A stretch of DNA of 64,000 bases from positions 1-64,000 of the forward strand of contig NZ_JACIET010000005.1 in NCBI RefSeq assembly GCF_014197015.1, given 5' to 3'. The DNA comes from Niveibacterium umoris. GTDB taxonomy: Bacteria; Pseudomonadota; Gammaproteobacteria; Burkholderiales; Rhodocyclaceae. The first letter of the stretch is position 1. Every line of letters starts with the position of its first letter. Below are positions 18,626-26,649 of this stretch, piece by piece. The position numbers and the translations under genes were made by a program. The notes beneath the pieces are model-generated. The model was not told where the DNA came from. It saw only the letters and a list, made by a program, of their open reading frames with translations, and searched no databases.

Positions 18626-19425
18626 GAGCTTCGGTCTTGGGTTTCTTAGGGTGATGAGTGGGTTTGGGGTTTAACGCTGGGCGTTGAATGGGTGGGGTGT
18701 TGCGCGGCCCGGCGCTGGGCGAGTCTGCAGGCGCGCGTTGGCCGGGAGTCCGTCCCGGCGGCCGGGTTCCTTTCTCTTGCTTGCCCAAGAGAAAGGAACC
18801 AAAGAGAAGGGCACCCGAAGTAGTGCAGTGTTTGCACACACTGCCCGCTCCAGCGGCGCGGAGCAGTGCTCCGCGAAACCCCGCTTCCGCCGTTCGCGGT
18901 CAGACGCTGCGCGCCTGACTTCCCTGCGCTGCTCGCGAAGTCGGGCGGCTGCGGAACTCGCGCCGGGCTGCGCCCGCCGCTCAGACAGTCCTCGCCGTCG
19001 GCGCTGAGCGCCGATCCCCCGACCCCGCTGCGCGGCTCGGCGCTCTCGACGGGACCCAAGGTCAAAACCGTCGCGGTTTCACGGCTTGCCGTCAGTATCC
19101 GAGCGACGAAGATCCGGTCGCGATTGCACATCGACGCTTTTACCTCCCCCTCTGAAACGCCGAGCAGCACAGAAGCATCGGGTTCCGACGCGTAGCGGCG
19201 GTGGCGAGGACTGTTTGAGGCCCACAGGGCCGAGTTCCGCAGCCACCCGGTGCTTCGAGCAGCGCAGGGGATCCCTTGCGCAGCAAGGGGCGTTGAAGCG
19301 GGGCGACTTTCTTTGGTTTCTTTCTTTGTTCGCACAAAGAAAGAAACCCGCCCGCCGGGGCTGGACCCGGCTTGAGGGCGACGACAGCCAAACGCGCGCA
19401 GCGGTTCTGAAGGCAATGCCATCTC
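18626..19425. repeat. Non-coding island of two diverged inverted arms with internal hairpins
   Basis: This 800-bp gap holds no convincing gene. The arm at about 18745-19022 and the arm at about 19143-19375 are diverged inverted copies: read toward each other, both contain an outer hairpin, then ccctgcgctgctcg, ggctgcggaactcg and cagtcctcgcc in the same order. The first hairpin is a perfect 14-bp stem (18766-18779/18786-18799, core gttcctttctcttg); the second is a perfect 15-bp stem (19315-19329/19334-19348, core ggtttctttctttgt). The centre (19023-19142) is unique. Similar hairpin-rich islands, often mis-annotated as small proteins, occur between genes in other proteobacteria. Here it splits an otherwise tight operon. 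Confidence 0.8.
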
Positions 19426-22400
19426 TCACGCAGCCTTCCTGAGCGTGCCCGCGTTCCCGCCAGCAAGCGCATCCACCAGCCGCTTGCCCGGCCGTGCCAG
19501 TTCGCGGACGGCCCCGCCCAGCAGCGCCAACAGCATCAGCGCGCCGCCGATCAACCAGCTCAGCGCCACCGGCGCGGCTTCGACGCGGGGCTTCTTCTGT
19601 TCCAGCACCATGCCCTGCACCTTGGGCTTTACCGCTTCCATCGGCGGCTGCACGGTCTGCGCAGGGCTTGGCGCGGGGGAGGGGGCGGGCGCCGAAGCGG
19701 CCGGCGCGGCGGCCGGGCGTGCCACGCCGAAGCCGGCCGGCATGGCGCTGGTAGCCTGCTCGGCCACGTAGGCGCTGAACTTTGCGTTGTCGCTGCGCAG
19801 CTCGTGTTTGCTGGCGAGTTGCTGCCAGCGCTGCGCGAGTTCGCGCACGGTCTTCTCGTCAGTCTTCCAGTAGCCCTTGCGGGCGGCTTCGAGCATGCGT
19901 TCGATGATCTGCGCCTGGGCTTGCGGGGCCTCGCGTTCGAACCATTCGTTCACGCCCAGCTTGTACTTGTCGCGCACATACACCTCGGCGAATTCCTGCC
20001 ACTGGTCGTCGCGCACGATTTCCGGCGCCACCGCGGTCCAGCCCCAGAAGTTGTTCACCGCGTCGAGCACGTTGAGCGCGCCGCTGTAGCCTTCGGCCTG
20101 CATGGCCTGGATCCAGCCGGGGTGGAACTGGCGCGTGCGCAGTTCGGTGGAAAGGAAGCCGGCGGCGGTTTCGGTGCGGGCCTCGCGCGGGTCGCGCAGG
20201 TTGGAGATCAGCAGCTCGGGCGACTTGCCGGTGAGGTGGCGCACCGCGAGTCCGAGGCCGCCGAGGTACTGGAAGGGGTCGTCGGTGGTGAGCATGCCGT
20301 AGAGGTTGCTCGATCGCGCCAGCAGCGCGGCCTGCACGCCCTTGAGGTTTTCGGCGTAGAGGTTGCCGCCTTCGAGCTTGCTGCCCCATTCGGCTTCGTC
20401 CGGGCCGTAGCCGAATTGCATCTTGGCAAGGTAGAGCTGCGCCATCTTCGCTTCGCCGGCGCGCCGGTCGCCGCGCGCTTCACCTGCGTCGTTGCCCCAG
20501 GTGTCGCTGGCGAGCGTGGCTTCGTCCAGGCCGGTGCCGTAGCCGCCCGATTCGCTGGAGAAGATGCGGGTCAGCGCAAGGTTGTCGAGCTTCGCGGCGG
20601 GCAAGCCCTTGGCGGCGAGCGCGGTGCGGATCTCGCGGGTGCTGGCGGCGACGGCGTTGTCCGGCTCGTCGGCGGCAGCGGCGAGCTTCACCGCCTGGGC
20701 GAGCCACTTCATCACGTTGGGGAAGTGGTCGCGGTACAGCCCGGTGGCCGAGAGCACCACGTCGACGCGCGGGCGGCCCAGTTCCTTCGCCGGGATCAGT
20801 TCGACACCGACGAGGCGGCCGCCTTCGTCCCACTTCGGCCGCACGCCGAGCGCGGCCATCGCCTGTGCTTCGAGGATGCCGGCATGGCGCATCGTCTCGA
20901 CGCTCCACAGGCTGAAGGCGAGCTTGCTCGGGTAGCTGCCCTTGCGCGCGCGGTGATCCTTGAGCAGGGCTTCGGTGGCCGCACGGCCGGCTTCCCAGGC
21001 CGCCTTGCTCGGAACCTTCGAGGGGTCGAAGCCGTAAAGGTTGCGGCCGGTGGTGAGCGAATCCGGGTTGCGGATCGGGTCGCCGCCGGTGCCGGTGGCG
21101 AGGTGCTTGCCGTCGAGCGCGGCGAGCAGGCCGGTGAGTTCCGGCGCGGGGTCGAGCGCGGCGAAGTAGCGCTGGGCGCGCTCGGCATCCTCGCGCAGCT
21201 TCGCATCGCGGATCTCGCTGCTCGGGCGGCCTTCCAGCACGTAAGGCTTGAGGAAGGTGAAGGGTTTCGATTCGGTGATGCGCGAGAAATCCTGCGCAAA
21301 CAGCTCTTCGGGTTCCTCGGGGAAGACGCGGGCGAGGAAGTCCTTGCCCAGCATCGCCATGGTGCTGAACAGGCGCACCTCGTCGCGCTGCGCGCGGCCG
21401 AAGGTGTGCAGGCCGATCGGTTGCAACTGGCTGGCAAGCGCGTGCAGGTGGTCGTGCAGCTGGTTCAGCCAGGCGGGCAGATTGGCCTGCGCGGCGGCGC
21501 GGGTGGTGCCCAGATCGGCGAAGAGGTGCAGCTTTTCAGTGCCGTCCAGCAGTTGCGTCACCAGTCGCTCGCGCACGCTGCCGGTTTCCTGCCCGATCAC
21601 CTGGTGCAGCAGGTCGTGCAAGTCGTTCAGCTCGGTGTGCAGGCCGGCGGGGCGGAAGGCCGGCGTCTGGTGGCTGACGATGGTGGCGCGGCCGCGGCGC
21701 TTGGCCTGGATCGCCTCGCCGACGTCGTCGACGATGTAGGGATAGATCACCGGCACATCGCCCAGCACGACGAAGGGCTGGTCGCTGACCGCGAGGCCGC
21801 GTTCCTTGCCGGGTGTCCACTCCTGCGTGCCGTGGGTGCCGTAGTGCACCAGGGCGTTGCGCCCCTCGCGTGCCCACAGGTAGGCGGCGAGGTAGAAGTG
21901 GTTCAGCGGCTCCTTGGTGTTGTGGTAGATCGCCTTTTCCTTCGCTTCGTCGCGTTCGCCACGCGGCGGCACCGGCATCAGCACGACATTGCCGAGCGCC
22001 AGGCGCGGGATCACGAAACCGGCCTCGCCCTTGTGGGTGGTGGCCATCGCGCTGGCTTCCGGCTTGCCCCAGCGGGCGGCCACTTCCGCGCGCAGTTCGG
22101 GCGATTGCGCATCGAACCAGCGGCGGTAGTCGCGCATCGGCAGCCAGGCGGCGAGGCCGGCGTCAAGCAGGGTTTCGAGCTGGCCGTCACGGTAGAACGG
22201 GGCGAGCAGGCGGCCGAGTTGCTCGATCAGCGTCTTCTCGTCCGGCGCGTCGGTGCTGTAGCCGTGCTGTTTCATCGCGGCGAGCGTGTTGTGCAGGCTC
22301 GCCGGCAGGTTCATGAAGCTGGCCGAGAGGTTCCGCTCGCCGGGCGGGTAGTTGTAGAACAGGATCGCGACGCGCTTGTCGGCCGCAGGGGTGGTTTGCA

Positions 22401-23484
22401 AGCGCGCGAGATTGATCGCCTTGCCGACCACGCTGCGCACCTGCGCGGCGATGGGTTCGGTGCGGCCGCTGGGCTTGGCGACGGCGGCGGCGACCATCGG
22501 ATCGATCGTGCCGGCGATTTCCGGTTGCGCGAGATAGAAGGGCACGTCCATCAGGCTCACGCCTTCGCGGTCGCGCGCCCAGTCGGCGGCATCGCCCTTG
22601 CGGTAAGCCATGGTCTGCAGCACCGGGATGCCGAGCTTCTCGAACTCCGCCTTGCGCGCCTGCGCGTCGAGCACGATCTGGGTGTTGATCAATACCTGTG
22701 CGACCGGCTTGCCGGCGGGCGCGAGCAGGCGGGTGAAGGCGTCCGGCTCCATCATCGGGGTGTAGAAGGGCAGGGCGCGGCCGCCGGCGGCCTCGATGTC
22801 GCGGATCAGGGCGTCGATGAAGGCGGTTTCGCCGCTGCTGACATAGGCCTGGTGCAGCGCGATCGCGATCTGCGGCACGTCGCGGCGGCCGGGCAGATCG
22901 CTCATGCGCGGGCTCACGCCCTGCGGCAGCTTCGGGTGGTACCAGGCCGCCTTGGGGAAGACGATCGGCGGCGGGATCGTCGCGTCTTCGCGCAGCTTGA
23001 GCTGGCGCGCGGCGATCAGGCGCATGGCGGCATCGAAGTTGGCGACGCCGCCGTTCTGGTAGTAGCTGTTGAGGGTGCTGGCGAAAGCCGCGTCGGTACC
23101 GAAGGCGCGTGCGCCTTCGGTCATCAGCAGCACGCGCGGGGTGCGGGCCTCGGCCCAGGCCGGGCCGAGCTTGCTCATGACGAAATCGACGATGTGCGCA
23201 CGCGGCGCATCGACGATCACGAACGCCGCGCCGGCCAGCCAGCCGGCTGCCTCGTCGGGCGAGAACTGCTCGGCGTAGCGGTGCTCGATGACGAGACCCG
23301 CCTTGCGGCCCGCCTCGGCGAGCAGTGCGAACTTGGCGGCCGGCACCGGCGCTGCGGTGAGGATGCGCACGGTGGGGGTGGCTGCGGCGGCGGGCGTGAT
23401 CATCCACCACAGCAGCAAACCCACCATGCAGATCCCCAGCACCAGGCGTGGTGCCGCGAAGGGCACGCGCTGCTGCAGGCGCAT
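19426..23484 (-). CDS. Membrane-anchored CobN/HmuS-like chelatase
   Basis: A 1352-residue protein of the CobN/BchH chelatase superfamily. Its ATG shares a base with the receptor stop codon (TGATG). It has an N-terminal signal/anchor (LVLGICMVGLLLWWMI, residues about 15-35), a long CobN-type body with the conserved HYGTHGTQEWTPGKERGL segment near residue 550 followed by YPYIVDDVGEAIQAKRRG, then a Pro/Ala-rich linker and a C-terminal helix (VALSWLIGGALMLLALLGGAV). So the body should face the periplasm, unlike cytoplasmic cobaltochelatase CobN, and no CobS or CobT lies nearby. This anchored layout next to an FRAP/NPDL receptor and ExbB/DUF2149 genes matches HmuS, proposed to remove iron from heme. 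The activity is inferred; cobalamin-related roles remain possible. Confidence 0.88.
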   Translation of the reverse strand: MRLQQRVPFAAPRLVLGICMVGLLLWWMITPAAAATPTVRILTAAPVPAAKFALLAEAGRKAGLVIEHRYAEQFSPDEAAGWLAGAAFVIVDAPRAHIVDFVMSKLGPAWAEARTPRVLLMTEGARAFGTDAAFASTLNSYYQNGGVANFDAAMRLIAARQLKLREDATIPPPIVFPKAAWYHPKLPQGVSPRMSDLPGRRDVPQIAIALHQAYVSSGETAFIDALIRDIEAAGGRALPFYTPMMEPDAFTRLLAPAGKPVAQVLINTQIVLDAQARKAEFEKLGIPVLQTMAYRKGDAADWARDREGVSLMDVPFYLAQPEIAGTIDPMVAAAVAKPSGRTEPIAAQVRSVVGKAINLARLQTTPAADKRVAILFYNYPPGERNLSASFMNLPASLHNTLAAMKQHGYSTDAPDEKTLIEQLGRLLAPFYRDGQLETLLDAGLAAWLPMRDYRRWFDAQSPELRAEVAARWGKPEASAMATTHKGEAGFVIPRLALGNVVLMPVPPRGERDEAKEKAIYHNTKEPLNHFYLAAYLWAREGRNALVHYGTHGTQEWTPGKERGLAVSDQPFVVLGDVPVIYPYIVDDVGEAIQAKRRGRATIVSHQTPAFRPAGLHTELNDLHDLLHQVIGQETGSVRERLVTQLLDGTEKLHLFADLGTTRAAAQANLPAWLNQLHDHLHALASQLQPIGLHTFGRAQRDEVRLFSTMAMLGKDFLARVFPEEPEELFAQDFSRITESKPFTFLKPYVLEGRPSSEIRDAKLREDAERAQRYFAALDPAPELTGLLAALDGKHLATGTGGDPIRNPDSLTTGRNLYGFDPSKVPSKAAWEAGRAATEALLKDHRARKGSYPSKLAFSLWSVETMRHAGILEAQAMAALGVRPKWDEGGRLVGVELIPAKELGRPRVDVVLSATGLYRDHFPNVMKWLAQAVKLAAAADEPDNAVAASTREIRTALAAKGLPAAKLDNLALTRIFSSESGGYGTGLDEATLASDTWGNDAGEARGDRRAGEAKMAQLYLAKMQFGYGPDEAEWGSKLEGGNLYAENLKGVQAALLARSSNLYGMLTTDDPFQYLGGLGLAVRHLTGKSPELLISNLRDPREARTETAAGFLSTELRTRQFHPGWIQAMQAEGYSGALNVLDAVNNFWGWTAVAPEIVRDDQWQEFAEVYVRDKYKLGVNEWFEREAPQAQAQIIERMLEAARKGYWKTDEKTVRELAQRWQQLASKHELRSDNAKFSAYVAEQATSAMPAGFGVARPAAAPAASAPAPSPAPSPAQTVQPPMEAVKPKVQGMVLEQKKPRVEAAPVALSWLIGGALMLLALLGGAVRELARPGKRLVDALAGGNAGTLRKAA

Positions 23485-25742
23485 CAGAAGCTCACCGCAA
23501 GGCTGGCCGACACGGCACGGCCGGTGGCGGTGTAGAAGTCGAGGCCGGGGTCGCTGGCCGCCAGGCCGACCTGGCGCACATCGCTCCACAGCCAGTACTT
23601 GCGATCGGCCAGGTTGGTCAGCGCCAGGTTAAGGCGGGTGTGGGCGAGTGGCTTCCACCAGGCGTACACGTCGAAGGTGGTCCAGCCGCCCGGCTTGTAC
23701 AGTTCGCCACTGCTTTCATCGACACGGCTCACCCCGGCGGCCGCGCGCATCCGCAGGCTGCTGCCCAGCGTGGCCTGCGCGTCGCGCTGCCAGCTCAGGC
23801 CGAGCGTGGCGCGCAACGGTTCAACCGTGTTGAGTGGTTGATCGGTCGTGTCGTTGGTGCCGTGCGCCCAGGCGGTGGCGCCGTCAAGCTTCCATTGCGG
23901 CGCGAACTGCCAGGCGCCGCGCAGCTCGGTGCCGTAGATCGTGACCTTGTTCTGGTTGCGGTACTGGTAGGTGGTCTTCAGGCCGGCAATGCAGGCCGGG
24001 TCAGCCGGGCAGTTGAGGACGACCTGCTCGATGAAGTTCTCGTAGCGGTTGTGGTAGGCCGCCCAGCTCAGTGCGAGGCTTTGCGTCGTCCAGCGGGTGC
24101 CGATTTCGATGCCCTGGCTGCTTTCGGCCTCCAGATCGGGGTTGGGGCTGGAACCGTAGCCCTGGGCAAGGTTCATGAAGCTGCCATTCACCTCTTCGTA
24201 GCTCGGGGCGCGGAAGCCGGTGACCCACTGCGCGTAGAGCGTGAGCGGATCGGTCGGCCGCCACAGGGCCGAGATGCGCGGCGATACGGCCGAATCGGAT
24301 TTGGATACCGCGGGCTTGGAGGTGTGCGTGTCGTAGAGCGGATCGGCTTCGGGCGAGAGATCGTAGCTATCCCAGCGCAGTCCGGGGGTGATGATGATGC
24401 TGTCTTTCGCAAGGCGGATTTCGTCTTGCAGGAACACGCCGATCTGTTGCGTGCTGCCGGGCGGGAAGTCGCGCAGCGGGAAGGTTTCGCCGGCCAGTGC
24501 GTTTGCCACGGTACCGGTGGTGAGGTTCGTGCGGGTGGCGGTGCGCAGCTCTTCGCTGTGCGTGTCGAGCCAGTCGAGGCCGCCGATCAGCAGGTGCGTG
24601 CTACTGCCCCAAGTGAGGGTGCGCTCGCCCTGCACCGAAGCCGCCCACTGTTCCTGCCCGAACTCAAAACCCAGGGCGACGTCGCATTCATTCTTGCCGG
24701 CGAGCGTGGCGGAGCAGGTGGCGGTCGTGCCGCTGCGGCGCTGCAGGGTATCGGTCAGGATGTCGCTCTTCTGCCATGAGGCGCTGGCCACCAGGCGATC
24801 GAGCACGCCGCTGGTGGGCGTCCACGTGTAGCCGAGCGTGGCGCGCTGGCGCTCGTTGTCTTCGGTGCCGCTGGCGGTGGTGACGCGCGGCAGCGAGGTG
24901 GAGAGGCGCTTGAGTTCGGTGTCGGATTCGGACTTGCGCGTCTCGTGCGACAGCGTGAAGCGGTGTTCGGCACTCGGCGTCCAGCCCAGTTTGGCCAGCG
25001 TTTCCGTGGCGTTGTTGTCTTGCGGGTTCGGCGCGGTGCGGCTGACCGATACCGTATCCACATCGCCCTGGTTACCCAGTTCGTGGCCTTCGCGGCGGCT
25101 CACCATCAGCAGGGCTTCGACGTTTTCGCCCTTGGCGGCGACGCTGCCGGTGGTGCCCCAGCTCTGGTCGGCGCTGGCGCCGTGCAGGACAAGTTCGCCG
25201 CCGACCGTCTTGCCCTGGGTGATGAAGTCGCTTGCGTCCTTGGTGACGAAGCTGACGACGCCGCCGATCGCATCCGAGCCATACAGGCTGGAAGCCGGCC
25301 CGCGCACGATCTCGACGCGCTTGAGGAAGTCCTGTTCCGGCATGTCGCGCGTGGCGGTGGAAATGTTCGAGGGGCCGCCGCGCGAGTAGTAGTCGGGCAG
25401 GCGCACGCCGTCGACCAGCATCAGCACGCGGTTGTCTTCGATGCCGCGGATGTTGAAGGAGGTGGCACCGAAGCGGCGGCGGTCGCGGCCGACAGCAACA
25501 TCCGGTTCGTCGGCCACCAGCGCGGTGGCATCCACCGGTTGTTGGGTTTCGATATCGGCTGCGCTGCGCTGGGTGATCGTCAGCGAGGCATCGGCGGCAT
25601 TGCTGTCGCGCCGGCTGGCGCTGACGACCACGTCGGCAAGCTGGGTTTCGGCGGCAAAGGCGGGGGCGGCAAAGATGGCAAGCAGCGCCAGAACCATCGG
25701 GCGCAAGCGTTTGGCGGGGGAGGCAGACAGGTTCGTGGGCAT
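23484..25742 (-). CDS. TonB-dependent outer-membrane receptor, heme type
   Basis: A 752-residue receptor from ATG 25742, with a signal peptide ending near PAFAAE, a TonB-box-like ADVVVSASR just after it, a plug domain (FNIRGIEDNRVLMLVDGVRLPDYY in two pieces, VEIVRGPASSLYGSDAIGGVV) and a C-terminal barrel ending AVSASLAVSF. Heme receptors share FRAP and NPNL/NPDL boxes flanking the heme-binding loop; here FRAPSYEEV (about 510) and SSPNPDLEAES (about 535) are present. The His usually found between the boxes is missing. A Fur-like palindrome precedes the gene and it is coupled to the CobN-like gene. Heme is the best substrate guess; cobalamin is the alternative. Confidence 0.92.
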   Translation of the reverse strand: MPTNLSASPAKRLRPMVLALLAIFAAPAFAAETQLADVVVSASRRDSNAADASLTITQRSAADIETQQPVDATALVADEPDVAVGRDRRRFGATSFNIRGIEDNRVLMLVDGVRLPDYYSRGGPSNISTATRDMPEQDFLKRVEIVRGPASSLYGSDAIGGVVSFVTKDASDFITQGKTVGGELVLHGASADQSWGTTGSVAAKGENVEALLMVSRREGHELGNQGDVDTVSVSRTAPNPQDNNATETLAKLGWTPSAEHRFTLSHETRKSESDTELKRLSTSLPRVTTASGTEDNERQRATLGYTWTPTSGVLDRLVASASWQKSDILTDTLQRRSGTTATCSATLAGKNECDVALGFEFGQEQWAASVQGERTLTWGSSTHLLIGGLDWLDTHSEELRTATRTNLTTGTVANALAGETFPLRDFPPGSTQQIGVFLQDEIRLAKDSIIITPGLRWDSYDLSPEADPLYDTHTSKPAVSKSDSAVSPRISALWRPTDPLTLYAQWVTGFRAPSYEEVNGSFMNLAQGYGSSPNPDLEAESSQGIEIGTRWTTQSLALSWAAYHNRYENFIEQVVLNCPADPACIAGLKTTYQYRNQNKVTIYGTELRGAWQFAPQWKLDGATAWAHGTNDTTDQPLNTVEPLRATLGLSWQRDAQATLGSSLRMRAAAGVSRVDESSGELYKPGGWTTFDVYAWWKPLAHTRLNLALTNLADRKYWLWSDVRQVGLAASDPGLDFYTATGRAVSASLAVSF

Positions 25743-25785
25743 TTGATTGTTGTGGAGTGGTTCGTGTCGGCGTTTACAGTAATGC

Positions 25786-25805
25786 AAATGCGAACGATTC
25801 GCAAT
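25786..25805. promoter_or_regulatory. Putative Fur box upstream of the heme receptor
   Basis: The sequence aatgcgaacgattcgcaat lies within 25786-25805. Its core is a perfect inverted repeat, TGCGAA-cga-TTCGCA (25789-25803), close to the 19-bp Fur-box pattern of AT-rich half sites. It lies about 45-60 bp before the receptor ATG at 25742, a usual place for iron-responsive repression. Binding is not shown. Confidence 0.72.
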
Positions 25806-25913
25806 CGCAAAGCAAGCCGAAGCGACTGCGCGGCGCGCCGGGCCGGCGCGCGCAGCGGCGGTGTCAGCGGGGCGTCGTGGGTCTTGGCGCGGTGGGTTTG
25901 CCCGGAGGGCGGG

Positions 25914-26129
25914 TCAGGCTTGCGTGAGGTACAGGGCTTCGAGCTTGGCGCGCGCCCAAGGCGTGCGGCGCAGGAATTTGAGACTGGACTTGATGCTCGG
26001 CTCGAACACGAAGCAGCGCACCGGGATGCGCTCGGCGAGGCCGTCCCAACCGTGGCGGCTGACCAGCTCGGTCAGGATCGTTTCGAGCTTGTAGCCGTGC
26101 AGCGGGTTGTTCGGTTGTTCGGCAGACAT
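25914..26129 (-). CDS. VF530-like (DUF2132) small DNA-binding-family protein
   Basis: A 71-residue protein from ATG 26129. The whole length matches the VF530 family: [33 protein letters not shown], divided by a turn, then [17 protein letters not shown] and a terminal helix ending LEALYL. The family was defined from a Vibrio fischeri structure and carries a DNA-binding label, but a biological role is not established. Upstream in-frame codons exist but fall outside the family, so the short start is preferred. Confidence 0.88.
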   Translation of the reverse strand: MSAEQPNNPLHGYKLETILTELVSRHGWDGLAERIPVRCFVFEPSIKSSLKFLRRTPWARAKLEALYLTQA

Positions 26130-26302
26130 CGGTGTGGCGTGCTTCCGTGGGTGGCGCCCGTGCGCGGACTGCATGGGTCGCGCCACGATACACCGGTCGC
26201 AGCGGATTCGCCGCAGCGCGGCGCGCAGTGTGAATGGGTCACATCTGCGCTGCGGCAAGGGTCATCGAAGTTGCAGCGGGCGGGGCGCACAGTGGCGTCA
26301 CG

Positions 26303-26319
26303 GTGATCGCAGTGATCAC
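26303..26319. promoter_or_regulatory. Perfect palindrome before a small secreted-protein gene
   Basis: GTGATC-gcagt-GATCAC, six-base arms with a five-base spacer, 24 bp before the ATG at 26344 and just before its ribosome-binding site (gaaggag, 26331). It could be an operator or a small hairpin. The palindrome is plain; its function is a guess. Confidence 0.35.
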
Positions 26320-26343
26320 CCCCGAAACACGAAGGAGTCCGCC

Positions 26344-26574
26344 ATGAACACGAATCGTCTTGATGACCAGATGAACAGCATCCTCGTCGCCGTGTTTGCC
26401 GTGCTTACCCTCACGACCGCGCTGGGGGTCGGTGAAGGCATGAGCTTCGGACGTGCGGACCCTGTTGCGCCGGGCGTTGCGCAAGCGCCTGCACAGGCGC
26501 CCGACGCGCAGGACGTTCCCCGCATCACCGTGGTTGCGCATCATGAAGTGGCGCAAGTGGCCGCAGCGGATTGA
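26344..26574 (+). CDS. Small uncharacterised membrane or secreted protein
   Basis: A 76-residue protein with a strong AAGGAG eight bases before the ATG. Residues about 12-30 (ILVAVFAVLTLTTALGVG) form a hydrophobic helix, followed by an Ala/Pro/Gln-rich stretch (PVAPGVAQAPAQAPDAQ) and VPRITVVAHHEV. The layout suggests a membrane anchor or uncleaved signal with a flexible periplasmic tail. It converges with the GH94 gene. No family is recognised. Confidence 0.65.
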   Translation: MNTNRLDDQMNSILVAVFAVLTLTTALGVGEGMSFGRADPVAPGVAQAPAQAPDAQDVPRITVVAHHEVAQVAAAD

Positions 26575-26649
26575 ACGTCGCCGCGCCGGGCCGATCGCCC
26601 GCGGCGAGCGACGTCGCGGGTCGATCAGGCCGCAATTGCCCGCCGCGCG

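Noticed and set aside
18646-19422. A 258-codon minus-strand frame between the chelatase and ExbB-like genes
   Set aside because: It runs across both arms of the inverted-repeat island, resembles commonly mis-annotated repeat translations, and overlaps similar open frames on the other strand.
19426-23484. Calling the CobN-like protein a cobaltochelatase of cobalamin synthesis
   Set aside because: No cobS, cobT or other cob genes are near, the protein appears periplasm-facing with two membrane anchors, and the coupled receptor carries heme-type FRAP/NPDL boxes.
19804-23535. A 1243-codon plus-strand frame opposite the CobN-like gene
   Set aside because: Composition is Gly/Val/Arg-rich antisense product without any family motif; the minus strand encodes a clear chelatase.
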